DNA of 64,000 nucleotides, from NCBI RefSeq assembly GCF_051251085.1, contig NZ_JBPCZH010000001.1:124001-188000 (forward strand), in the 5' to 3' direction. This DNA comes from Cernens ardua. GTDB taxonomy: Bacteria; Pseudomonadota; Gammaproteobacteria; Pseudomonadales; Halomonadaceae. A program made the position numbers and the translations under genes. Of the stretch, positions 1-9,228 are shown piece after piece (positions within the stretch are counted from its first letter, which is position 1; every line of letters starts with the position of its first letter). Below the pieces are notes generated by a model. The model had not been told where the DNA came from. It did no database searches and worked only from the letters and a program-made list of their open reading frames with translations.

Positions 1-1
1 T

Positions 2-1414
2 GCGCGCGTTGCCAATCCAATGAGAGATCGTCGCCTGAGCGGGCAATTACAGCTCAATCACCTGATTCTTTCGCCCTATCAGCCCTTGGTTGCACAGTTG
101 AACAAGCTAAAGGGTGAGCTTAATGGCAACATTTCATTGGCTGGATCACTTCAGCAGCCGCTACTGAATGGTCATTTGGGACTAACGAATATTCAGGCTG
201 CCGGCCCACAACTACCCGTGGGCGTTGATGATGCACAGGTCAATCTTGCATTACATGGTAACAATGGCCAGCTGACAGGATATTTGAATTCAGGTGAAGC
301 GCATTGGGGGCTGAGTGGGAGTGCACATTGGCCTACCTTGTCGGACTGGCATGCAGCCTTGTCACTGGACGGGGCCAACTCACCCTTGCAAGCGCAGGCG
401 CTTGATTATGGCCATATCGAGATTGCGCCACAGATACACGTGGATGCTTCGCCCCAAAAGCTGTCCATACAGGGGGATGTTCACATCCCATCTGCGGATA
501 TTCAGGTCAATCAGTTGCCCGTCACAGCGGTATCGCCTTCTCCAGACCAGGTTATCCTGACGAAAGAACAAGCTGCCGAACTCGATCGTATCCGCAGCCA
601 CCAACATGTAGCAGGAGATATTCCGACTGCGCAGCAAAGTGCCGAAATGGCAGCCCTTCAGAAAGCAGGGATGGCACTGGATCTGAATGTGCACCTTATT
701 CTCGGATCAAAAGTCAGGTTGAGAGCCTATGGGCTTGATACCCATTTGAATGGGGCACTCAATGTGTTGGAGAATGATCAGACCGCCAATACGCTGGAGC
801 TTTTCGGCAATATAAACCTGAAAGATGGACATTATTCATCCTTTGGGCAGAATCTGATCATCAATCGGGGCCAGATTACCTTTAATGGACCGCCTACGGT
901 GCCTAATCTGAACTTCGAAGCAATCAGAAATCCTGATACGATAGAAAACAATGTAACGGCAGGTATTCGGGTGACCGGTTCCGCTACAGCACCCAGGCTG
1001 AAAGTGTTCTCAGATCCCGCCATGGATGAGACAACCGCGCTTTCCTATCTGTTGAGTGGTCATGCGCCCGAGTCTGACGGCAACAACAATGCACTGACCT
1101 CCGCTTTGATAGGACTTTCCATTTCGCAGAGCGGACGCGCCATGGGCGCCATTGGGCAGGCCTTCGGTATTCAGGATCTATCTCTGGATACGACAGGGAC
1201 GGGCGATTCGAGTCAGGTGGTTGTAAGTGGTTACATTGGCCCCAATCTTAAGATTGGATACGGTGTTGGCGTATTCTCATCCATTGCCGAGCTGACACTC
1301 AGATACCGCCTTCTCCATAATCTCTATGTGCAGGTGGTATCGGGAAGTAATCAGGCGCTGAACCTGCTTTATTCCTTCAGTCTCGGACGAACAGCCGATA
1401 TTCCCCAACACTGA
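2..1414 (+). CDS. tamB: TamB, C-terminal part (cut by window edge)
   Basis: C-terminal 470 or so residues of the large inner-membrane-anchored TamB protein, which with the outer-membrane protein TamA forms a periplasm-spanning bridge for outer-membrane protein insertion and lipid transport. The reading frame is open to the left edge, so the true start lies upstream; the internal Met at 20 is not the start. The sequence shows the repetitive amphipathic beta pattern of the family and the typical end with conserved glycines (YIGPNLKIGYGVGVF, then LRYRLLHNLYVQ) followed by a short tail after the conserved C-terminal strands. A TamA gene would be expected just upstream, outside the window. The stop is followed after 60 bp by msrA on the same strand. 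Identification rests on the C-terminal domain (DUF490) signature. Confidence 0.9.
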   Translation, partial: ARVANPMRDRRLSGQLQLNHLILSPYQPLVAQLNKLKGELNGNISLAGSLQQPLLNGHLGLTNIQAAGPQLPVGVDDAQVNLALHGNNGQLTGYLNSGEAHWGLSGSAHWPTLSDWHAALSLDGANSPLQAQALDYGHIEIAPQIHVDASPQKLSIQGDVHIPSADIQVNQLPVTAVSPSPDQVILTKEQAAELDRIRSHQHVAGDIPTAQQSAEMAALQKAGMALDLNVHLILGSKVRLRAYGLDTHLNGALNVLENDQTANTLELFGNINLKDGHYSSFGQNLIINRGQITFNGPPTVPNLNFEAIRNPDTIENNVTAGIRVTGSATAPRLKVFSDPAMDETTALSYLLSGHAPESDGNNNALTSALIGLSISQSGRAMGAIGQAFGIQDLSLDTTGTGDSSQVVVSGYIGPNLKIGYGVGVFSSIAELTLRYRLLHNLYVQVVSGSNQALNLLYSFSLGRTADIPQH

Positions 1415-1474
1415 GTACGTATTTTGTGCCCGAGTATTTCGTGTTCGGCATTACTTGTTTTATAGGAGGCGAGC

Positions 1475-2101
1475 ATGTCCAAGCAAACGATTCCATCCCC
1501 CGAGCAGGCATTGCCGGGGCGTGAAACACCTGTTCAGATCACCGGCGTCCATGCTGTTAATGGGCACTCCATGTTGCCGCCTCATGATGCAGGTTTGGAG
1601 CACATCGTCTTGGGGATGGGGTGTTTCTGGGGGGCTGAACGCCTTTTCTGGAATCTGCCGGGGGTTGTTGTTACCTCTGTAGGGTATGCGGCAGGTTCCA
1701 CCCCCAATCCAAGTTATGAAGAGGTGTGTACTGGCCTGACAGGCCATGCGGAAGTGGTTGACGTTGTTTATGATCCCGCCAAAATTTCATTGGATCAATT
1801 GCTTAAATCCTTTTGGGAGGAGCATGATCCTACACAGGGAATGCGCCAGGGAAATGATATTGGCTCACAATATCGCTCGATTATACTGACGACCAACAAC
1901 GATCAGTATGAAGCAGCCATTGCATCAAAAACGAAATTCAATCAGGCTTTGAAAGCATCCGGTATGGCTGAAATTACTACCGAGATCGTGCCACTTCAGA
2001 CCTATTATTTCGCCGAAGAGTACCATCAACAGTATCTGCACAAGAACCCCGCCGGTTATTGTGGATTAAAAGGGACAGGCGTGACCTGCGCGATTGGTTA
2101 A
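1475..2101 (+). CDS. msrA: Peptide-methionine (S)-S-oxide reductase MsrA
   Basis: Repairs oxidised proteins by reducing methionine-S-sulfoxide back to methionine, using thioredoxin as electron donor, in the cytoplasm. The 208-residue length matches the long MsrA form of enterobacteria, with about 45 N-terminal residues ahead of the catalytic motif. The motif GMGCFWGAERLFW carries the nucleophilic cysteine, and a resolving cysteine is seen in GYCG near the C terminus with a further Cys in the last residues (VTCAIG). The ATG is set by a strong ribosome binding site AGGAGG at 1464-1469, 5 bp upstream. The stop codon abuts the stop of the convergent hydrolase gene with no spacer, so no room is left for a separate terminator between them. 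Confidence 0.97.
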   Translation: MSKQTIPSPEQALPGRETPVQITGVHAVNGHSMLPPHDAGLEHIVLGMGCFWGAERLFWNLPGVVVTSVGYAAGSTPNPSYEEVCTGLTGHAEVVDVVYDPAKISLDQLLKSFWEEHDPTQGMRQGNDIGSQYRSIILTTNNDQYEAAIASKTKFNQALKASGMAEITTEIVPLQTYYFAEEYHQQYLHKNPAGYCGLKGTGVTCAIG

Positions 2102-3157
2102 TCAATCGTTTGATCTACCCTGGAAGAGGGCTTCCTGGTTGAATTCATAAAGTGTTTTTAGCCCGGGAGCCTGACTCCAGTTCTGGATTTGATTCGTCAT
2201 CCTTTTAATCATCCATGAATGCAGTAATCCTTTCTCTTGCTCGATAAAGCCGAGGTGTCCCCCTTGTGGTGACATCTCGATTCTTACGTTGGGCGAGGGG
2301 AGGGGCATTCTCATGAAACAGTCGCCAGACAGATAAGGATCATCCTGAGCATGCAATATCAGAGTGGGAAGCTCGATTCGGTCAAGCATCTGACCCGCTG
2401 AGGACCGGCGATAATAATCACTGGCCGACGAGAAACCATATAAAGGGGCTGTAACTTCATTATCAAAAGCCCACAGAGTGTCCAATCGTTCGAGTTGATG
2501 GCGTGTGATATCCATTGGGAAACGGTCGATTTCCTGTTTTGCCAGAATTTTGCGATATTTCCGTTTCAGCAATCGCCGTTGGTATCGGCGGGCAGAACCG
2601 GTATTGACGCAGTCTGACCGATTAGCCAGGTCCAGGGGCGCACTGGCAGAGATTACGCCTGAAAGGGGCAAGCCATCTCCACCCTGTTCTGCCACCAGTT
2701 TCACCAGTACATTCCCACCCAATCCAAAACCAATTCCTGTTTTTGGGGCATCAGGGTATCGGCGAGCCAATTTACTCACTACCCAATAAAGATCAGCGGT
2801 ATCACCCGCATGATAATCTCGGGAATGATGATTTTCGAGGTTACCGCAGCCTCGATAATGTACCACTACTGCACGCCATTGATTGCGAATTGCTGCTGCC
2901 ATGAGCATTCGGGCAGAAGGGGATTGCTTCAGAGAGGATTCTTCTTCAATCAGGATAATCAGCAATGGTGCTTTTGGGCTGATAGGAGCCGGGCGGCTCC
3001 ACGCCAATTCAATGAAACCACCATCAGGTAGCTCCAACAATTCGGTTTCATGGCACACTGATGGACGCATCATCACATGGGGGATACATGTCTGAATACG
3101 TGGATTCTGCAGCCATTGGGGGGCTCTGAAATCAGCAGTGAATAGGGTTCTAGCCAT
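2102..3157 (-). CDS. YheT-type alpha/beta-hydrolase with replaced nucleophile
   Basis: Alpha/beta-hydrolase of the YheT/EMB8 (UPF0017) family, 351 residues, slightly longer than the E. coli homologue. Family landmarks are present in order: LPDGGFIELAW, the HYRGCGN segment, the nucleophile elbow, an acid in HAQDDPYLSGDCF and the histidine in GGHLGFIE. At the elbow, where family members read G-x-S-L-G-G-N, this protein reads GFGLGGN: the serine codon is replaced by GGA (glycine). The acid and histidine of the triad remain, so the protein may be a non-hydrolytic member or use another mechanism. The rest of the frame is intact, arguing against simple decay. The biological role of YheT is not established. 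It is convergent with msrA. The start has no clear ribosome binding site. Confidence 0.88.
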   Translation of the reverse strand: MARTLFTADFRAPQWLQNPRIQTCIPHVMMRPSVCHETELLELPDGGFIELAWSRPAPISPKAPLLIILIEEESSLKQSPSARMLMAAAIRNQWRAVVVHYRGCGNLENHHSRDYHAGDTADLYWVVSKLARRYPDAPKTGIGFGLGGNVLVKLVAEQGGDGLPLSGVISASAPLDLANRSDCVNTGSARRYQRRLLKRKYRKILAKQEIDRFPMDITRHQLERLDTLWAFDNEVTAPLYGFSSASDYYRRSSAGQMLDRIELPTLILHAQDDPYLSGDCFMRMPLPSPNVRIEMSPQGGHLGFIEQEKGLLHSWMIKRMTNQIQNWSQAPGLKTLYEFNQEALFQGRSND

Positions 3158-3528
3158 TCAGGGACCATTGCCTTTCAAATAGGGTGAGAGTTGCTGCTTG
3201 ACCATGGAAAGTCATGGTTCAGCGTGTCATCAACTTATATTTTGACAATTGGAAAGGTGAGTAGTTCGATGAAATTATCGTGTAATCACCTATTCTGGAT
3301 AATCCCTAAAGAGGTGGTGTCTGGTCAAGAGTAGATAACGATTAAATCAGGAACATTCGCGATTATTGACAATTTGGGCCATTCATTTGATTCATCAATG
3401 TGGCAGCGGTAGATGCAAAGTTCACTGCAAAGCACATTGACCATTGCTGATTTCCAGAGAAGCAGGGAGGCCACACTCATACGCGGCCTCCCAATATTCA
3501 CTTCGAGGATATTGATTATCCGGGGCTA
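3158..3528. other. Intergenic, no gene seen
   Basis: About 370 bp between the hydrolase start and the carbonic anhydrase stop. Apart from the stem-loop at 3465-3492 I see no coding region, RNA gene or clear repeat. It should hold the promoter of the hydrolase gene, but no convincing -35/-10 pair stands out. Confidence 0.6.
3465..3492 (-). terminator. Stem-loop after carbonic anhydrase gene
   Basis: Perfect 8-bp GC-rich inverted repeat GGGAGGCC / GGCCTCCC with a 12-nt loop, lying 36 bp beyond the stop of the carbonic anhydrase gene in its direction of transcription. The following bases (TGCTTCT) are only modestly T-rich, so this is a probable but not ideal intrinsic terminator. Confidence 0.6.
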
Positions 3529-4188
3529 TCAGCTATAAAGCTGGGTTACTCCATCAAATCCTGAAACTGTACAATCCAGATCGGTGACCAGCCCGTTTTC
3601 AAGGCTGTAGCACCATCCATGTACTGTCAGAGGCTGACCCCGAAGCCACGCATTTTGCACAAATCGCGTGCGAATCAGGCTTTGCACCTGCATCCGAACA
3701 TTGATTTCACACATCCGATTGGTTTGTTCTGCCATGGGAAGATGAGAAAGTTCCTTACGGTGATCGATATAGGCTTCGCGAATGGGGTGAAGCCAGTCAT
3801 CGACGATTCCGCTATTTCCGGGGGAGAGCATGGAAGCCTGCACACCACCACAGCCATAATGCCCCACGACGAGGATGTCACGGACTTTCAGCACTTCAAC
3901 CGCATATTGGATGACGGACATGGCATTCATGTCTGTCTGGTAAATTACATTGGCCACATTACGGTGTACAAAAACTTCACCGGGCGGTAGATCGATAATC
4001 TGATTGGCTGGTACACGGCTGTCCGAGCATCCAATCCATAAAAAATCGGGATGCTGCTGATCCTTTAAACGCGAAAAAAATTCTGTATCAGCTTCCTGCA
4101 TGCGTTCAGACCATGAACGGTTATTGGCAAGAAGGTCTTCAATCCTGAGAGATTTGCTTTTGTGCTCTTTGCACATGGGGGTATCCAT
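3529..4188 (-). CDS. can: Beta-class carbonic anhydrase
   Basis: Zinc enzyme that interconverts CO2 and bicarbonate in the cytoplasm, supplying bicarbonate for carboxylation reactions. The 219-residue length is typical of the proteobacterial Can type. Zinc-ligand and catalytic signatures are present: CSDSRVP (Cys and the Asp/Arg dyad), HRNVANV, and GHYGCGGV, which carries the second zinc Cys and His. The start at ATG 4188 is the longest in-frame choice; a second ATG four codons later is also possible, and neither has a strong ribosome binding site. Monocistronic, with a stem-loop terminator downstream and an AT-rich 270-bp region upstream. Confidence 0.96.
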   Translation of the reverse strand: MDTPMCKEHKSKSLRIEDLLANNRSWSERMQEADTEFFSRLKDQQHPDFLWIGCSDSRVPANQIIDLPPGEVFVHRNVANVIYQTDMNAMSVIQYAVEVLKVRDILVVGHYGCGGVQASMLSPGNSGIVDDWLHPIREAYIDHRKELSHLPMAEQTNRMCEINVRMQVQSLIRTRFVQNAWLRGQPLTVHGWCYSLENGLVTDLDCTVSGFDGVTQLYS

Positions 4189-4464
4189 CCATCACTAATG
4201 ACGAGTTAGTCTTTTATCTGGTGTACTCCTAAAGGTCAAATAATATTGATTATGTCTAAATATGTTTTTTCGATGTTTTTTGCAGAAATTTAACGAAATA
4301 GAATGGAGAAAAAGGAAGTTTAAATGACAACTGGCTATAAATAATCATTTTCAATACCCATGGGCATATTTTGGTATTGGTACTCGGCTTTGCACTCATC
4401 TATCATTCTCACCCATGATTGATTCTTTTACAGAACACACTAAACCTGAATTTTGGAGATCCAT

Positions 4465-5835
4465 GTGAGCAACCATGATTATGACCTTTTTGTCATTGGT
4501 GGTGGTTCCGGTGGTGTACGTGCCGCCAGAGTCGCTTCTCTGAAAGGAGCAAAGGTTGCATTGGCTGAGCAAAGCCATTTGGGGGGAACGTGCGTCAATG
4601 TAGGCTGCGTACCGAAGAAATTTTTTTCCTATGCGGCGGAGTTTGCATCCGGGTTCGAACAAAGCAAAGGATATGGCTTTTCTTCAACCCATACATTCGA
4701 CTGGGCAACGTTACGTGATAATACTGCCAACGAGATCAAACGGCTTAATGGTATTTATCAAGGCCTGTTAGAGAAAGCGAACGTAACGTTATTCAATGCC
4801 CATGCAAAAGTAACGGGAGCTAATCAAGTAGAGGTTGATGGTAAAACGGTGACTGCGGGTCGCATTCTACTGGCAACCGGGGGCAAACCTCGCCAGCTCG
4901 ATTTTCCCGGTGCAGAGTGCATGTTGGTTTCTGATCAGATGTTTACCCTGGAAACGTTACCCAAGCGTCTGGCTGTCTATGGCGGTGGTTATATTGCGGT
5001 TGAATTTGCCAGCATCATGCATGCACTTGGGGTAGAAACGCATTTGATTTATCGCGGAGATCTCTTGCTTTCAGGTTTCGATAAGGAAGTTCGGGAATTT
5101 GTGCGCGATTCTCTGGAGGCGCAAGGGTTGCATCTTCACTTTGGGCATTCTATTGAGCGTATTGAACAGGCGGCAGACCATAAAACAGTACTTCTCGACA
5201 ATGGAGAATCCATTGTTGTCGATCAAGTACTTGGTGCTGTAGGGCGTGTACCGAATTTTGATGGTCTTGGACTGGAATCGGTCAATGTAGAGCTTGATGA
5301 CAGCGGGCTAGTCAAAATCAATGATGCCTACGAAACCTCAACACCTTCGTTACTGGCAATTGGGGATATCATAGACTCTCCTGCACTGACGCCTGTTGCC
5401 ATTGCTGAAGCGATGCGGCTGGTCACTATCCATTTTGATGGAAACCGTGAGGGAAAAGCATTACCGCCACAAATCGACTACGCCATGGTGGCTACCGCTG
5501 TATTTTGTCATCCCAATGTGGCTGTAGTAGGTAAAACGGAAGAAGAAGCGCGTCAGGCGTTCGATAGTATTCGTGTCTATACATCCAGCTTTCGTCCGCT
5601 CATGCATACTTTGGCCCGTGATGATCAAAAATGCTTTATGAAACTTGTCGTGGATGATTCATCAGATCGGGTTGTGGGTGCCCATGTGGTAGGTTCTGAT
5701 GCGGGGGAACTGGTTCAGGGATTGGCTATTGCAGTGAAGGCGGGGCTTACCAAAGCCGACTTCGATTCGACGATTGGTATCCACCCGACCAGTGCTGAAG
5801 AGATCGTAACGATGCGGGAGCCTACCCGACGCTAA
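4465..5835 (+). CDS. gor: Glutathione-disulfide reductase
   Basis: FAD-dependent NADPH:glutathione disulfide reductase that keeps glutathione reduced in the cytoplasm. The order of domains is classical: FAD-binding GGGSGGVRAARVA near the N terminus, redox-active disulfide GGTCVNVGCVPKK (CxxxxC), NADPH-binding GGGYIAVEFASI, second FAD motif LLAIGDI, and the dimerisation domain ending with HPTSAEEIVTM, where the His-Glu pair is catalytic. I place the start at the GTG at 4465 because GGAG at 4455-4458 sits 6 bp upstream; a TTG at 4453 would overlap that ribosome binding site. The protein is then 456 residues, close to 450 in E. coli. It is followed by a bidirectional stem-loop terminator. Confidence 0.96.
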   Translation: MSNHDYDLFVIGGGSGGVRAARVASLKGAKVALAEQSHLGGTCVNVGCVPKKFFSYAAEFASGFEQSKGYGFSSTHTFDWATLRDNTANEIKRLNGIYQGLLEKANVTLFNAHAKVTGANQVEVDGKTVTAGRILLATGGKPRQLDFPGAECMLVSDQMFTLETLPKRLAVYGGGYIAVEFASIMHALGVETHLIYRGDLLLSGFDKEVREFVRDSLEAQGLHLHFGHSIERIEQAADHKTVLLDNGESIVVDQVLGAVGRVPNFDGLGLESVNVELDDSGLVKINDAYETSTPSLLAIGDIIDSPALTPVAIAEAMRLVTIHFDGNREGKALPPQIDYAMVATAVFCHPNVAVVGKTEEEARQAFDSIRVYTSSFRPLMHTLARDDQKCFMKLVVDDSSDRVVGAHVVGSDAGELVQGLAIAVKAGLTKADFDSTIGIHPTSAEEIVTMREPTRR

Positions 5836-5840
5836 AAAAA

Positions 5841-5860
5841 TTCCCCGGAATTCCGGGGAA
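5841..5860. terminator. Bidirectional terminator between gor and DUF1161 gene
   Basis: Twenty-base perfect palindrome (arms TTCCCCGGAA / TTCCGGGGAA) just after the gor stop, preceded by seven A residues. Read on the minus strand these give a run of T after the stem, so it fits an intrinsic terminator for the convergent DUF1161 gene as well as gor. Confidence 0.85.
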
Positions 5861-5913
5861 TCATCTCTTGATAGCTAGCGGTCATGTTAACCCGCTACAC
5901 ACTTCGACGCAGA

Positions 5914-6333
5914 TCAATTATTACCGGCTGCCCCAGAAGGCGTCACGGAAGGCGCGCCTTTGTTTATGCTGGGAGCATCTGTGGCAGGCCCTGTGCGATT
6001 GATATGCTGCTCAGAGGCATTGTCAGGGCGAGGATGCGCTCTGTTGCGATAGTGGTGCTGCTGGGTGGCAGGAGCCTGGCGTGCGTAACTTCTGCCAGAA
6101 CGGCTATAAACGACCTGGTAACTGGCGTTTTCACAGTTCCCTATGATCTGGCCATCGGCGTCATTGACCTGACCCCTGGGTACTGCCCGCAGATTAAATT
6201 CATTGGCCGGTACGCCATTATGCTGAATGCGCTGTGACAAACTATGGATCAGTGTGTTGCAGCTGGCATTCGCTTGCGCTGAAACAATTGTGCCAACGGC
6301 AATAATGCCTGCTGCAATTATCCCTTTTTTCAT
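5914..6333 (-). CDS. DUF1161 secreted small protein
   Basis: Small exported protein of unknown function. It starts with a clear Sec signal peptide (MKKGIIAAGIIAVGTIVSA, cleavage expected near AQANA-S). The mature N-terminal part matches the DUF1161 pattern: a Cys near the start, a GV motif, then Q/K-I-I-G-N-C and a VVYSRS ending, so two conserved cysteines (CNTL and GNCEN) probably form a disulfide in the periplasm. The last 65 residues are a low-complexity tail rich in Ala, Pro, Ser, Asn and Gly that most family members lack. A ribosome binding site AAGGAG is seen upstream of the ATG. Convergent with gor. Confidence 0.8.
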   Translation of the reverse strand: MKKGIIAAGIIAVGTIVSAQANASCNTLIHSLSQRIQHNGVPANEFNLRAVPRGQVNDADGQIIGNCENASYQVVYSRSGRSYARQAPATQQHHYRNRAHPRPDNASEQHINRTGPATDAPSINKGAPSVTPSGAAGNN

Positions 6334-6861
6334 GATGTTCTCCTTGTGAAAACTGCGTTTGATACTAACTTGCGTTCTGTGCTGTCAAGGACAGGGCTCG
6401 TAGAAGCATGCTGGTTTTATACAAGACGATCCTTATCAGCCCATCATTTTATAAATGGCGAGCCAGACTTAATAGGCCTGTTGTTGAGCTTTGAATGGGC
6501 ATGACATACGTATTCAAGCCCTTAAAGGTTTGAAGGTTAAGAGGGTAGGACAAATCAAACAGAATCTGTACGTGGGGAGTCTGACACGTCCATCCCTTCG
6601 CGAGCCATGCGTTATACATGACATCACAAAAATTCGAATCCAATACTTCGGAAATAAATCATGACCCACTTGCTGATAGAAATATACGCACAAAAGTCTG
6701 TCTCTGGATAGCAAAAAAATTATATTTGCATAGTCCATTCAATGATATGTACTCTTTGCATATATAATAAACAAAATTACCTGTATTTTCCTTTGTATTT
6801 TGATTAAGAATGTGTCGAACGTTTACAAAGAGTTTATTATTTGCCACATTTGCATTCCAAA
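6334..6861. other. AT-rich intergenic stretch
   Basis: More than 500 bp, visibly AT-rich, between the DUF1161 start and the kinase-like gene. Several short open frames occur on the minus strand but none has family resemblance, a ribosome binding site or plausible composition. Presumably it carries the promoters of both divergent neighbours. It marks the left edge of the flippase block. Confidence 0.5.
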
Positions 6862-7728
6862 ATGTCCTCTTTGCTTCCGCCTGCTTTACTTACCCTGCGC
6901 ACTTCCCTAATGGCCCGGCAACGAGCCATACCGATACCACTGAACTACTCGGATAGTGCCAATTGGCTATGGTCCACTCATCACGACGTATTCAAAATGG
7001 CTCGTTTTCAACCGACCCAGAACATTTTCTGGCAGGGGGCATACACTGTCTTTGGCCTGAATCGTTACCGGTTGGCTCAGCGGCTTCCTGCCATCGCGGG
7101 TCGGTTGCCCAAACGCCTGCCCATGCAAGTAGTACCCATGGACTGGTTCGGGCAGCTCAATGGTGCTCCAATATGGCGACAAACCCGCATAACAGGCCGT
7201 CCAATGCATTGGAGCGGGGATAATGCCTATCGTATTGGATGTTTGTGTCACCTTCTTCAGCAGCATCGCTCTACACGATTTGGGCATTATCTGCTTCCCG
7301 CCAATTCATTGGGTAGGTGGGCTTCACACCTTTACAGGTTCCTCTTTCCCCGATTGCATCTATTACCTGAAGAAGTACAACTCGATGTGCTGGCATCCCT
7401 CAGGGATGCTCCAACAGTTGAAAGTGCAATTCCTCTGATGTTGGATCTTCGGCAGGATCAGTTCCTCATAGCCGAAGATGGTGTATTTTGGGTAGATTGG
7501 GAAGCGATGGTGTGGGCGCCACTGGCATTTGCCTGGGCGCTATATGAGGTGTTGATTCCTCGGGACTTTAGAGCTGACTTCATGGCAGGGATGGCGGACG
7601 CACAGCGTCCCGACCTGCAACCATACCGATTGGCAGCGCGCGCCTACCTTTATCTGACAGGTACTTTTGGCCACACCGAGTGGTCACATATGAATAGGAT
7701 CGATCACTGGCTGGATGACTGGATATAA
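6862..7728 (+). CDS. Protein-kinase-fold phosphotransferase-like protein
   Basis: About 288 residues with features of the kinase-like superfamily (APH, Bud32/WaaP-type sugar kinases) but no close family that I recognise. The C-terminal half has LDLRQDQFLI, which resembles a catalytic loop (Asp, then Gln in place of the usual metal-binding Asn), followed by a VFWVDWE segment that corresponds to the DFG/DWE metal-binding element. The classic HGD of aminoglycoside kinases is absent. There is no signal peptide or membrane segment, so it should be cytoplasmic. I start it at ATG 6862; a TTG seven codons upstream is possible, and neither has a good ribosome binding site. It converges on a flippase gene and may phosphorylate a lipid-linked sugar, but this is inference. 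Confidence 0.6.
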   Translation: MSSLLPPALLTLRTSLMARQRAIPIPLNYSDSANWLWSTHHDVFKMARFQPTQNIFWQGAYTVFGLNRYRLAQRLPAIAGRLPKRLPMQVVPMDWFGQLNGAPIWRQTRITGRPMHWSGDNAYRIGCLCHLLQQHRSTRFGHYLLPANSLGRWASHLYRFLFPRLHLLPEEVQLDVLASLRDAPTVESAIPLMLDLRQDQFLIAEDGVFWVDWEAMVWAPLAFAWALYEVLIPRDFRADFMAGMADAQRPDLQPYRLAARAYLYLTGTFGHTEWSHMNRIDHWLDDWI

Positions 7729-7761
7729 CGATACTCGACAATGAGGCGATCCATGATCCTT

Positions 7762-7792
7762 GTTATTCATGAACCTTAGTTATTCATGAACC
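7762..7792. repeat. Tandem duplication at 3' end of flippase gene
   Basis: The 14-base unit GTTATTCATGAACC occurs at 7762-7775 and again at 7779-7792 (period 17). The second copy contains the stop codon and last codons of the minus-strand flippase gene, so the gene's end, with its stop, has been duplicated just downstream. Confidence 0.85.
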
Positions 7793-9111
7793 AGAGTATG
7801 GCGCTTTTTATAGGCAGAAAGGGTCGGGATCAGCATGAAAATGGCATTGATACATTGACCTGCGAAGAATCCCCATGCGGCTCCCATTACCCCATATAAT
7901 TGCATAAAAAGTAATAGCAATAATACGTAGACCAGTGTCGCCGACCCTTCAGCGATCAATGCCGCACGTTGACGGTGTGCCATGTAAAGCAACGCCTCCA
8001 GGGGGAAGGAGGTCATGGAAACGACTACTGCCCAAAGCATGACCTTGAGTAGGCTATAAGCTTCAAGGTACTTGGCGCCGAACACTAGTGATATCAATGG
8101 CTCGCCGATCAGACTCACCAGAATGATCATTAGAATACCCAGCCCAAGCCCCATGAATGCCGAGCGTAAAGCCAGTTTCCATGGTTTGTTTTCATTGGGG
8201 TTCATGCGCATTATTTCGGGATAAAGACTCTTTTCCAAAAGATCGGAAGGTGTTCCTGTCGCTTCGAAGAAAGAGGTCGCTATTTTGAAAAGACCAGCAG
8301 CGCTTGGGCCCAACACGACCCCCACAATGACATTGCTCCCTGCATTTCGTATCGAGTAGATCGAATGCGCAAGATTGGTAGTCCAAACGAAATCCCAGGA
8401 AGCTTTGATACGACGTGCTGCCTTGAAAACACTTGGGGTGAGGGCACCCGTTATATTTTGCCGCCTCAATTCATGGATGGCTGCCCACCATAAAAACAGA
8501 TTGCCCACCAGCCCTGTGAGGTACCAGGTAATAATAAAGCCAGGGAATCCCAGCCCACCAAAATAGGCAATCACACTGCCCAATGCCTGAAGACCGGGTT
8601 TGATACTTTGTTGTATGGCAATGAGATCAAATCGGTCGAGAGAGCGGAGAATACCTGTGCTTGTTGCAGAGGTAATGAAGGGTATAAGCGTGCAAAAGAC
8701 CAGAGCAAGCCAAAAATTCTCACGGGAGATACCGACGGCATGACCCAGTAAAGGAAGGCAGAGCATCCCCGCAATCATGGCCAACAGGCCGCTGGATAAA
8801 TCCAGCCCAAAGGATAGATTCGTGACATCCTTGAAACGTTCAGTGTCACCCTGAGTCAAGGCAGGGGTGCCAAAACGAACAATCAATTGCCAGGTTTGAA
8901 ATTTGGCGATATCACTGACCATTTTGGTGTAGGCCTGAATGACGACGAGTGTGCCGAATTCAGCACTGGCCAGCCCGTGTCCTGCACACGTGAGTGCAAC
9001 GAGGGAGAGAATCCCGCCAAGGATATTGCTCGAAAGAAGAAAAGAGGCATTGCGAACCACGGAATAAAAAGCGCTCCCTTTTTGAAAGCGCTTGAATCGA
9101 ATACCCAGCAT
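7780..9111 (-). CDS. Wzx-like polysaccharide flippase
   Basis: Integral inner-membrane protein of the MATE/MOP superfamily, polysaccharide biosynthesis (Wzx/RfbX) type, with about 12 hydrophobic segments. Such proteins flip lipid-linked oligosaccharides from the cytoplasmic to the periplasmic face. The pattern SNILGGILSLVALTCAG then SAEFGTLVVIQAY is typical of the N-terminal half, and GPSAAGLFKIATSFFEATG of the central repeat. I prefer the start at ATG 9111, which has AGGA 5 bp upstream; 22 more codons are open to 9177 but that ATG has no ribosome binding site. It lies just downstream of a thymidylate-kinase-like gene in the same direction and converges with the kinase-like gene. No glycosyltransferase or polymerase gene is adjacent, which is unusual for a Wzx gene. 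Confidence 0.85.
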   Translation of the reverse strand: MLGIRFKRFQKGSAFYSVVRNASFLLSSNILGGILSLVALTCAGHGLASAEFGTLVVIQAYTKMVSDIAKFQTWQLIVRFGTPALTQGDTERFKDVTNLSFGLDLSSGLLAMIAGMLCLPLLGHAVGISRENFWLALVFCTLIPFITSATSTGILRSLDRFDLIAIQQSIKPGLQALGSVIAYFGGLGFPGFIITWYLTGLVGNLFLWWAAIHELRRQNITGALTPSVFKAARRIKASWDFVWTTNLAHSIYSIRNAGSNVIVGVVLGPSAAGLFKIATSFFEATGTPSDLLEKSLYPEIMRMNPNENKPWKLALRSAFMGLGLGILMIILVSLIGEPLISLVFGAKYLEAYSLLKVMLWAVVVSMTSFPLEALLYMAHRQRAALIAEGSATLVYVLLLLLFMQLYGVMGAAWGFFAGQCINAIFMLIPTLSAYKKRHTLVHE

Positions 9112-9228
9112 GAGATTCCTGATACTAAAAAAGGATAATGTGTCGACAGGGGATAGATTCCCCTTGAACTTCGGCATTGGGCCGTTAGCGAATTAAAAGG
9201 CCCACACCGACTCAATATGGCGGGTATT

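Noticed and set aside
1419..1448. Apparent 15-bp tandem repeat after tamB
   Set aside because: The two halves match at about 11 of 15 positions only, too degenerate to list with the near-perfect duplications.
5884..6237. 117-codon plus-strand frame over the DUF1161 gene
   Set aside because: Antisense to a gene with a signal peptide and a clear family match; no signals of its own.
6334..6861. Several overlapping short frames before the kinase-like gene
   Set aside because: All are AT-driven chance frames without start signals or family likeness.
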